The position numbers were made by a program, and so were the translations under genes. The notes under the pieces are model-generated. The model did no database searches. It was not told the origin of the DNA and was given only the letters and a program-made list of their open reading frames with translations. From Syngnathus acus (lineage: Eukaryota; Chordata; Actinopteri; Syngnathiformes; Syngnathidae), in the NCBI RefSeq assembly GCF_901709675.1, contig NC_051089.1:3882476-3946475 (forward strand): a stretch of 64,000 nucleotides of DNA. Reading direction: 5' to 3'. Positions 49,183-64,000 of the stretch are shown here, one piece after another (position 1 is the stretch's first letter; each line of letters begins with the position of its first letter).

Positions 49183-52026
49183 GTGAGTCCAAGCGGCCCG
49201 TCGCTCCGTGACGTCACGCCTGTCTGTCTGTCAGCCCACCTGTCTGCTTCTCCACCACCCCAAGGGACCACCATTATAACCAAGAAGCAACTCAGGGACC
49301 ACTGCTTTGGCGGAATATTATTTATTATATTATTATATATCATTATTGGATGGGGACACGATTCAGAAAATTAGCTGCAAAGTAAATCAAGTCTAAATAA
49401 TGAATTAATTTTATTTCCAATTTTGCGGACCACCTGCAATACCGCCACGGACCCTTAGAGGGCCAAGGACCACCGATTGACAATCCTCGGCGTAGACCTG
49501 AAGACTGTCAACAACGTAACAGAAAGGAAGTGAGCGTCTTCCTGTTTCTTCAGAATGTTTTTTTCTCTCGTATCTCCGTTTTGACTTCCCGTACAAATGA
49601 AACCTCGCTAGCCAACGCAAACAGCAAATAATTAGTTAACGTTCCATGCTGCAAAGCCACATCTCGCCATTATTTACATCTCTGTCATCCACGCACCTAT
49701 TTCCACTACCTCTTTTCACTTGGGAGGTTTGAATATCCAATGTCTGTGTATGTTCTTCTGTGGGTTTTTAGCTTGTATTTTTTAATCTTTTTATTCTATT
49801 TATTTTTTTTATTTTCATGCACTGATCGGTTGGCACTTTTTAAATTTCGTTGTACATGTGTGACAATGACAATAAAGATATATTCTATTCTATTCAAATT
49901 ATTAGCCACCCATCGACATCATATTAAAGTTAACGTGACTTTTCCCCAACACATGATTGATCAGGAATGTTGTTGACTGGCAATGTACATAATGGTGTCC
50001 TTGTTGCGGCTGTTGCGCAACTGGAGTCTTGATCAATTCGATTTCTCTCAGGACACTGTGTGACTTTTTTTTTTTTCTTAGTATCTGGGCCGAACAGCAA
50101 GTTTAAAAAAAAAAAAAAAGAAAAAAAGCAAGACTGTTTGTGTGAAATCTGTTTCCCTGTATTTCGTTGCTGTTCTGTTTCCTGTACGTTGGTCGTGTAC
50201 TCACGGTGGAAGAAGCGCGATAAAAATAACGTCCGCTTCACATCGGCCACAGATGCCTGCGGTTTTGTCACTCTGGTTTGAGACGCTGACAATAACTTTT
50301 TCGGTTAGGGCTCGGGCCCTTTCTGGCGATTCCTCTGTTTACGCTTTTATTTACGCCAACGGTACAAAGCTGACGGAGCAGCAATCGGCTAAAAGAAAAA
50401 CTTGGCGCCGTGATTCTTTGGTTGTGGGGTGTAAACATGCCATTGTGTTTTTCGGCTGGATTTACTGGTGATTAACCTTTGACCTTAGGTATTTGCTAAC
50501 CTGGTGCTCTACATGTAGAGTTGAATTTTTTTGCTCCTGTGGCCAAATGTTCATCCTCGGCTGAAAGCTTGGGGATCTGCGGTGCAGTGCAGGTATAGCA
50601 GTACATCACCGTCAAGCGTGCAGTATAAACGACAACGCAGCCGCAGGAACACGAAGGCATCGTCAATCCACAGGCTTGCCGTGGTCTAGTTAGTTTGAGC
50701 GCACGGGCATGATTTAGCGCACGCCGTTCCGTCCGTCCCTGGCGGGCTTATACCTCGGCCGCGCTTCGGGAAATGCTCCTTCAATAAAGAGCGCTGTTGC
50801 ATCACTCATCGCCATGACAACGTCACAATGAGCGGAGACAAATTTAGACGCAAAGGAGGAAGTGATCGTCTTTCATGTCCGCCTTGCGCAATAGTCCGAG
50901 TAGTAAAGCCTGATACAAATGTTTACGCTTGCATATGACCCCAACACGCCCAATGTTTCCAGTTGTCGTCTCTTAAGGGTTTAGTTTTTTAGAAACAGTT
51001 TAGTATTTTTTTTTTTCCCCCCATTAGTTTTCCATGAACCCTCTGGCTGAGAGCCGCTGCGTTCTGCTAGCGTACATTTAAAAAAAAAAAAAAATTAAAC
51101 CACACTTATCCAGGGACTGCACTAAAGTTGCATAACACCCACATTGGTGTCAGACGATGTTAAGAGTTGGGCCACAAGATGTCTCATTCTTTCATAATGA
51201 AAGAACATCTTAATAGCGGCGCATCTCTCTCCGTGACCTCCACGTGGCCCCGCGTTGACAATCGGAGTATCCTTGCGAAAAGAAAAAAAAAAATGTTCTT
51301 GCTCCATGACCTTTTGTACGACACAAATTTGAAATGGCAAGTATTGTTGAGGACATGAATTTGATTTTCATGCATGTGTGTGAGGACCATGCGATTGAAC
51401 AATGGGCCCAAGAAAAGAGTAGCACTCGGCTAATTTGGTCGCGATGTCCGGGCGGCGTGTTGCTTGATGTGCTCGAACGGCTCTTAAGGCATTCCTCAGA
51501 GCGGCGGCGGTTAAGAATAGCACTCTTTGGCCTCACAATGCGGGCCGGGGCTAATACGCAGCTGTTGCTGTATCTGCCATTGACCGCAAGCGGGCCAGTT
51601 CCCGTGTCAACACAGGATGCGGTGGCCACAGCGCCGTCGTCGACTCTCCAGGGAATGTGTCATGCTCACCGAGCCTTGCAAGCTAGTTAAAAAAAAAAAA
51701 AAAATCGCTTTCCTTTGCGGGTACGGATGCTGTCGTGGGCCCCTCCCCGCTTCATGCAGAGCGATGGAAAATATGACTCTACGACTTCCTCCTTCTCGCT
51801 TGACTGGCAACTTCCTGTTCGCCTGACTGCTCGCAAAAAAGTGCGATGCTCTACAGCGCGGGGGGCGGGTCATCAGACTTTTTTAAGGTGAAATGTTCTC
51901 GAAATTGAAGAGGCCATTTTGGTTGAAAGCAGTCATTCGGGGTGAATATGTTTGATTGTAAATGACACGGTCATTGATTCATGCGCATGAATTTTGATCT
52001 AACGCTTGGTTTTCTTCATGTCACAG

Positions 52027-52095
52027 CTCTGATGGTACCAGGTAAACAGTGAGCGCTACCTGCCCGAGGACACCTGCTGCCCACTTCCTCTCATC
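52027..52095 (+). other. csk: csk 5' UTR part of exon 2
   Basis: Acceptor CTTCATGTCACAG precedes 52027. Later AGs at 52040-52041 and 52048-52049 are alternatives. The start codon at 52096 lies in the context catcATGt. Confidence 0.6.
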
Positions 52096-57040
<4,945 letters not shown>

Positions 57041-57900
57041 AGCGGCGGGTGGGTGATGACGATAGGGGTGGGGAGTTTAGGAAGGGGGGATTAAAAACCA
57101 AGGGACCACAGCGAACTTTTCTCCCCCCACCCCACCCCTGGATACCCGCCAGCTTCCCTTAAAGGACCCACTTCCTGTTGGTGTTGTAAAGCTTTTGCCC
57201 AATTGGCCGCTCTTTTCTTTCTTCTTGCTCCTCCTCTTCCTCTCCACCTCTGTTGAACACGGCATTAAGTGGAGGGGAGGCTGGCCTTTTCCCTCCACCT
57301 TTGTCAGGTGCTCGCTCAACCCCCCCTCCCCCCATCCCACCTTGCATGTCCCACTGCCGCCTCAGTCGCTCGCCCTCCTCCCTCTGCTGGCCGTGGTGTC
57401 AGGTGTGGGGCCTTCGCTCTGTGCCAAAGTGCCTCCAGTCCTCCAGAGCTCCACAAAAACGCCGCCACTGTCTTTTATTTGAAATTGCCCTTTTTTTCAG
57501 GGAGGTTATCAAACCAGTTTTCTAGTGCCGTATCTCTTTTATCCCAGTTTTTTTTTTTTTTCTTCCCTCTGCATTTTGAAGCATTTTTTTGGGGGTCCAG
57601 GAGCCATGAGTGGCGGAAATGGAGGAGCAGACGGGACGAGGACTTGGAGCAGCCTCTGAACGGTTCATCATACGTGGGCTTGTTTTTTTTTTATATCAAA
57701 TATATTTAAAGGATTAAAAAAAAAAAAGACTGACTGGGACAGAATTTAAGAAAATAAAGGCGGACGGGGGCAGTTGGGGGACGGTGGTGCATGATGTGTG
57801 CGAGCGTGCGTGTGAGAGTTAGTGTGCGTGTGCGAGAGGCCTTCGGTTCAACTGTCAGTGCTTTCAATGTTCATTGTTTTATTATGCTATCATGAATAAA
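57041..57900 (+). terminator. csk: csk 3' UTR and polyadenylation signals
   Basis: A C/T-rich 3' UTR follows the stop. AATAAA occurs at 57753-57758 and again at 57895-57900, either of which would give a 3' UTR of roughly 0.7-0.9 kb. Confidence 0.55.
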
Positions 57901-60314
57901 TCATTCCATCTGAGTAGACATGTGAAAGTGACAATATTTTTCATTTGTGATGGAAACGTATCAAGACAAAAAGTGTTCACAGCACTTCAGTTGTAGAACA
58001 AATCACACTACACACCGCATGATAATCAGGATAATCTTTACAGTCATTCAATAATTTGGCGTCTGCTTAGTTGCATAAGAATGTAAATGTCCAAATTTGG
58101 TCATATGTATGTACTGCTGTAGTCTAATGATCTCTGGTCCAAACTCTCGTGAACACTGCTCATCCTTTAAAGATATGTTGAAGTAATCCTGATGAGCTGG
58201 ATGTGTGCTAATCAGCTTTTAATAAGATGTCCACCTGAGCTTCTGACAGGAGTTACACACCACCACGTGTAATTAATCTGATTACAAGTTTTTATTTATT
58301 TTTGCCTTAAATCCGTAGCGTGACCAAAGCCGGACCTAACTCAATGCTTTGAGAATGAAGATGAGTCGGGGGGGGGGTCTGCTTGGATGCTGCGGGCTGT
58401 GTTTCCCAGTTCGGCTTTGCATGAGGTTTAGGCAAGTCATGTGACTCATCGGCCTGCGAGGCCCGGATCACTCTGCATTAATTACATTTTTTTTTTGTCC
58501 CGGATTTGCAACGACGCAGGTTGACTTCCTCCCACACAGAAGGATTTGTTGAGCTGCTCTAAGGAACCCGCAGGAGACAAATGTTGATTGAAGAGAGCAG
58601 GTTGACGCCGTCACGAACCAGCCTGGAATTTTGTTTGAACGCTTTTAGAACCTAAAAAAAACTTCAGTGCTGTTATTATGCTGTGTTGCTCATAGCCGTG
58701 CTGGTGAACCCGAACAATTAGAATTTTGTGCCGCACTGTTGTGTCACCCATCTGTTTTGTATGGATGATCTCCATATAGAAGAAACAAACAAAATCTCAT
58801 AACTCTTGAAAAAGTCATTTACCTGCAGTTGTCTGAACTTGTGGAAATAGCCAAATGACCCTAAAATGGCAACCATTACCCAAAATGGCTGACTTTCTGT
58901 CTTTGTGTTGATTCTTGAGATTTTTGTGTTGTTATAGTAATCGTTATACCAAATGTCATGTTACAAATTGAAACTTTCTTTTTGGCTGAGTTTAAAAATA
59001 AATAGTAATTTCATAGCTGCTTACTGTATATTTCAATGTTTATAGGCAGCTGTGGCTAAAGCCAGACTGGCAGGGTTTCTATTTTTTGGACCTGGATTTG
59101 ACACCTTTTGATGCCACGCCAGGTACGCAAAGCCAAAACATGCAAATAAATTTTAATCTGCAATTGTTATGGGTTCAATTTGAGCTATAAATTCTAATTT
59201 TAAAAAAGCCATTTGAAGTTAAAATATGCTAGCAAACAATAGCAAGACAATCTCATTAGTTTAATAAATTAAGTAATCAAATAAGGAATTGCTATTGAAA
59301 TTCTGTTTCTTCGTGACTTTTAAGAATGTGCGAATAACATTTAAAGCTCATTGACTCTCCATTGTAAGTCCTTTGTAATTGTTTACTATATGTATACGCT
59401 GTTGCACACGTGCCCCGTGCCGTGATGTAACATCCCGGCTGGCCGGCGGCTGCGGCGGGCACGTTGGCCGCCTTTTGACTTTGGCAAATATCAAGGTCCT
59501 CCCCCGAGTCGCGTCGGAACATGTTTTTTTCTGCGCCGCTTGTCAGCATGAATTTGCATTGCGCTCTCCACATTTCACCTCCTCTCCCTTCCCCTCCCTC
59601 CCTCCAGTATGCTGCTTGCCATGCATGCAGCGAGACCGGGGAAGGGCAAAGAGAGCCCCGCGGTCCTTACGGGTCTCTGCGGAAGATCGTCCATAAAAGC
59701 AGAATTTTGCAATTAACATTGTTAGCATGCAAAAGTCAACTTCTATCAACACAACTTGCTGTGTGATCTGCACACCAACTGTCTGCAAGCATCACCTGCC
59801 AACATTTTGTATTTTGTTCATTAAAGTTACCAGCCCGGCCGCCATTTGGCGACACTGCTGCTCAAAGTTTGTCGTCTGGCCTCGAAGGACGACGAGTCAC
59901 CGCTTCGCATGAGGCGCAACGTGACGCCAAGGCGCGTCCATTCGTTTTACGTCTTATTGTCGTGGCGACGACTTCTGGCAGGCTGCCTGAGCAGATGATG
60001 TCTTTGTGCACCTCCGTCGGGGGGAAAGCGCTCCACTTGGCAGAGCTTAACATGCCACACTGCAAAGAGGAAGTGTGAATTGGCTCTAAAAATGAATTTC
60101 AAGTAGCTGTCAGGCTGAGAATGTTGGTATGGAGGCAGCCGATGGAAGAGCAATTAGCGGTGCTAAAATACCGTGGACGTCGGATTTCCGCTATCTGGAG
60201 AAATAGTTGTTAAAACATGTCAATTAAGTTTGCACTGTTATTTTTATGTGACGTGTTAAAACATCGTGTTGACTAAAACGCACTTGTTGAAGACCAAATT
60301 GTTTGACAAGAATA

Positions 60315-60650
60315 CAGTGATCCCTCGCTACTTCACGTTTCGTTTATCGCGGCTTCACTACATCGCGGATTTTTTTTTTTTTTAAATTAAAAAAACATTT
60401 AAAAGTCAAAATAAAACTTCTAATTTGAGGAAACATGTGTCTAACCTTTAGGAGAATGTAGTATTGCTCCAAATGGAATTACATTCCTTTAGAAGTCCGT
60501 TTTCGCGTGTTAGCACGATCGCGAATTAGCATCTTTCCGCTAACTCGTTAGCCTGTCCAGTACTTCTTGTTGGTGACCGTACTTCGCCGGATTTCACTTA
60601 TCACGGGTGGTTTTTGGAACCAATTATCCACGATAAACGAGGGATTACTG
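60315..60650. mobile_element. Pogo/Tigger-like MITE
   Basis: Ends are inverted repeats (cagtgatccctcg and complement cgagggattactg), flanked by TA on both sides (60313-60314, 60651-60652), the target of pogo/Tigger and other Tc1/mariner-type elements. Subterminal sequences tttatcgcgg and tcacttatcacgg fit the same family. 336 bp with no transposase, hence non-autonomous. Confidence 0.85.
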
Positions 60651-62514
60651 TATTGGCAGATTTGATTGGCAGATTTTATCCCACCTCTGCCACCCTCAAA
60701 CATAGCTATACAGGAAATATATGAATACGAGCTCATGAATGCCATTTCGTGACCAAAGTCTCTCTCTTGTTCTCTTTTTCCAAGTGACCCGCCTCTGCGC
60801 GGATGACTCGGCGAGGGCCCGAGGAGGACGTCACGTAAACGCTTGTGACACATGAGGAGCGGCGGCCGAGCGTGAGTAATGTTGAAGGTTCATGAAATGT
60901 CGCCAAGACTGCAGATAAAAAGTGCACACTCGACCACTTGTCACAAAACTTACATTATTGTTGCTTGTTGATTTGAACTTCCATTGTTGCCTCTCTCTCT
61001 CTCCATTTATTTTGAATTTTTTTAACGACAGAGATAAACGCTCTTTATATTTCCTTGAAAGCAAAATGACCAAAAATGACGACCGTATGCTTGGAATTAA
61101 TAATAATAATAATAATTCTTTAAATTTGTATAGCGCTTTTCAAAAAGCCAAAGACGCTTGAATTGTACAGCATGTCATCTGTTCACATGTGTGGCTGAGT
61201 TGTTTGCTGCGTAATTCATGCAGCATGGTGTAAATACAGCGTGAAGTGTGAAGAGAATCTCCCAAGGGGATTAGCAGAAAAAAAAAATAATCTCAAAATG
61301 TACATCCAGCTTGTAAATAAAAGCATATTCCTCGAATGGAGGCTCATCCAGACCTCTGGACATTTGTCCCGACTCGGCGGTTCTGTGCACCAATGGGGCA
61401 GAAGTGCATATAAACGTTGTGGGGGGGGGTTGTGGGCCCGGCGGCGGGGCACCGAGGGACAGAGGGAGACCCAGATAAGCGCTCAGCGGCGCTAATTTAA
61501 AAAAAAAAAAATGATGTAAGGCGAGGAATGTGTCTTTCTAATGTTTAGAATAGTAACCTATATAATTCTATTATTTGTTAAAAAGATTTTTTGGAAAACC
61601 TTAACAGCAAGTCTTCAGCTCCGAGCTCATGTGCTAGCCTGTTAGCATACACACCTAAGCCAGAGGTCAAACTACTTTGACCTTTTTTTTTTTTTCCCCG
61701 GTTGATGCTAATGGATCACTGCTTCAATGGCCGCCGCGCTTTTGCCCGTGTATCCCAATTTGGGGTTTTTATCTGCGGATGTTGACGCTTGAGTGGGAAA
61801 AGCAGCTATTAGCATTGTGTTTTTGTTGCGCTCCCTGCACTCGGCCTTGTTGCGTAATGGCGTGATTAATTTGGCAAAATGCTTGTCCTCATTACTTCGG
61901 TGGGGGTGGAATGCTCGGCGGGCACTTCATTAGGCACACCTGCACGATGTAATGAGAACATCATCGACAATTTTAACAGAGATTAGAAATATATTATTGC
62001 ACTGAATATTTAGGTTCATTTTTAATTTAAAAAAAAATCTATATTCTGTATTTTATTTTTAAATAATATATTTATAATTAAAAAAAAAAATTCCACAGCT
62101 TCAGCTGTTTATGGTTGTGTTATTATGTAATGGCTGCTAATTGGCATTCATTTCTTTTTATTCATACGCTTAATAAAAGGCAGCGTGGGTGTTTTGTGCA
62201 TTGTGTGACCTCAGTACAGTCAAAGTGTTTTACGTAAGCGTGACATGCAGCTTTTTGTTGTTGTCTGTGCAGCCCCGAGGAGTCCTTTGCGTCACGCGAC
62301 CTCCGTTGTTTCGTCCACGCTGCACCAACAATGCTTCGGATCATACGTACGAGACTTCTGAATCAGTCAAACGTGAGTCACGAGAGTCCGAAAAATACTG
62401 ACGTTTGTATTTTCGGCTCAGAGGAAGCTGCTGTCAGAGACATCTCGTCAGATATTTAATGTGATAATAGACTGTGAAAGCCGCCCCCGTCAATCACAGC
62501 AGATGGCGGCCATT

Positions 62515-62547
62515 GTGTGATGTTCATTGCAAAAATGAACATCACAC
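62515..62547. repeat. Perfect hairpin, 14-bp stem, 5-nt loop
   Basis: gtgtgatgttcatt (62515-62528) pairs with aatgaacatcacac (62534-62547) around gcaaa. It lies between two YY1-like GCGGC/CCGCCATTTTG segments (near 62505 and 62577). Confidence 0.85.
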
Positions 62548-64000
62548 TAACTTCGGTCGAGAAGAAGCTTGACGCGCCGCCATTTTGTTATCGCGGAGAG
62601 TAGCGTTCATCGTTACATCATCTCGTCAATTCAATTCAACGTCCCGTCCGGCCTCGGGAGGTTTTGACGGCCAGCCAGCTCGGCTCACCTTCGCCCTCAG
62701 CCGAGACGAAACGTCGAGACGTTCCGATTGAGCCAACTTAATTGAATTCGGTGAGCCAAAGAAGGCTCTGCGAGTTGGGGGCGGGGGGGAGCGTTGGTAG
62801 CGCCAGGACTCCAGCAGGGATGAAGATGACACAGTTGCCTTGGGGGAGGCAAAGGCTGGATTCATCCGAGCATTATGAGACATTTTCAGCGGATTTCGTC
62901 GGTACTCATGTTGGACGGAGGGGCTGCGTGAGGTCGACTGGAGACATTCACCAAAACATTCGATGTTATGTAAGCTCTGCGAGGTGCACAATGTTTGCTT
63001 CCGATAAACATGAGAACAAGCACACACAAGAACCCATAATAGACGTACCATCATTTGAAACATTAAGACTTGATTGAAACGCTAATTTCAGATTTACCCG
63101 AACCCTTCGTTTGCCCAACCCCAAAAAATAAATACATTTTAAAAATCTGATCGTCCCTGCCCCGCCCCAAATAAAAATAATCTAAATAAATACATTTAAT
63201 TTAATTTAATTTAATCCTCCCAGGCATCTATTTTGTAGGTTTTCAAACTAGAGTTAGGGTAGACTTCTAACTGGGCTCAACCAAGGCGTCAGACCTAAAT
63301 TTGAAACCCCAACACAGGCCTTCAACCCTAATATAAAACCCAAACGCTTGCTTGAAACGTGAACACCTCGTTAGCCAGCTTTGCTCGTTGTGACGTGACA
63401 CACGGGTGACGGCCGCAGCGTTTGACCACGGAGGTCTCGTCAAAGCAGGGTGTGTTGTTTTTGGGAGCGGAGGTCAGACTTATGCAACGCTGCGCATGTG
63501 GCGAGATGCGCCCGAAGCGGTGGAGGTGTTTGTGTGAGTATGTGTGTTGTGTGCTCATAACTGAAGCAGACACAGATGGAGCGTTTGGGTTGGAGGCGCA
63601 GCTCCCAGCTGGAAAAACAGATGACAAGATGTATTGAGAGAATATGAAGTGATGCATCGTGGGAAATTTCAGGTCATTATAAACGTCTAATGAGGCCGCC
63701 GAGCGTTGCGTTAGCGCACAGGTCAGCGCCGTTTGATTGGCTCGCAAAAATGTTGGGAAGCTGTTTTAAACTTGAGTTCAGGTTTTAAGCTTGGCTTTCA
63801 AAGTCGCGTTTCAAATTAGCGTTTGTTTGGTGGCTAATTAACTAGCCACTGTGGCTAACATTGACGCTAATGTTAGCCACAGACATATGATTGATGTTTT
63901 GTTTAGCCACAGGGCAAACAATGAAGCAAGTTAAGATGATGAGTAAGCACAAAATACATTTATGCGTTTCATAATGATCCGGACACAACATTAAGTACAC

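Larger units (their letters stand above)
44763..52026 (+). other. csk: csk intron 1 (about 7.3 kb)
   Basis: It separates the untranslated first exon from the exon with the start codon. It holds the antisense open frame (46641-47236), a Tc1 transposase remnant (46505-46640), a possible alternative promoter/first exon (48950-49182), and several poly-A/T and CA tracts. Otherwise nothing recognisable. Confidence 0.65.
57901..64000. other. Intergenic region downstream of csk
   Basis: No recognisable exon. In human the next gene is LMAN1L, but no lectin-domain coding sequence is visible here. It holds a pogo-like MITE (60315-60650), a fragment resembling the tttgtatagcgcttttc fish repeat (about 61100-61160), a perfect hairpin (62515-62547) and simple repeats. 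Open frames of up to 145 codons look random. Confidence 0.55.

Noticed and set aside
57041-57709. Open frames of 87-146 codons after the csk stop
   Set aside because: They lie in the C/T-rich 3' UTR; the low-complexity composition explains the absence of stops.
62626-63063. 145-codon minus-strand open frame downstream of csk
   Set aside because: No family resemblance, no splice or promoter signals, and a competing open frame on the other strand.

Overview
The window is vertebrate nuclear DNA, almost certainly from a teleost fish. Three spliced genes, all on the + strand, can be reconstructed exon by exon with GT/AG boundaries and unbroken reading frames. They sit in AT-rich, repeat-laden non-coding DNA containing MITEs with terminal inverted repeats, hAT-type elements with 8-bp target duplications, a tRNA-derived SINE, a Tc1/mariner transposase remnant and many microsatellites. 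The closest protein family members I recognise are the fish forms. No bacterial, viral or organellar genes, tRNA, rRNA or CRISPR array were seen.

Layout. 1-5.5 kb: non-coding, AT-rich, with small tandem repeats. 5.8-21.1 kb: ccbe1 (collagen and calcium-binding EGF domain protein 1), 11 coding exons giving 386 residues, with an 11.4-kb second intron and a striking 269-bp near-perfect palindrome in intron 10. 21.3-33.2 kb: repeat-rich intergenic DNA, including an array of six consecutive palindromes at 25.3-25.45 kb and a diverged tandem repeat of about 170 bp at 29.6-30.2 kb. 33.2-36.1 kb: cyp1a, a dioxin-inducible cytochrome P450, with TATA box, CCAAT box, a non-coding first exon, six coding exons (521 residues) and xenobiotic response elements upstream. 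36.1-44.4 kb: intergenic. 44.4-57.9 kb: csk, the C-terminal Src kinase, with a GC-rich non-coding first exon, a roughly 7.3-kb first intron (holding a possible alternative TATA promoter, an antisense 178-codon open frame and a Tc1 remnant) and 12 coding exons giving 450 residues, exactly the usual length. 57.9-64 kb: intergenic, with a pogo/Tigger-like MITE.

The three genes do not form a pathway. CCBE1 is a secreted matrix factor that promotes VEGF-C maturation, CYP1A is an ER monooxygenase, and CSK is a cytosolic tyrosine kinase that restrains Src-family kinases. Their adjacency is of interest for genome history. In human, CYP1A1/CYP1A2-CSK-LMAN1L-CPLX3 lie on 15q24, while CCBE1-LMAN1-CPLX4 lie on 18q21, which are paralogous neighbourhoods. 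A ccbe1 gene next to cyp1a-csk therefore mixes the two. I found no single radically new system. The best leads are the giant palindrome, the palindrome array, the antisense open frame in csk intron 1 and the ccbe1/cyp1a/csk linkage.
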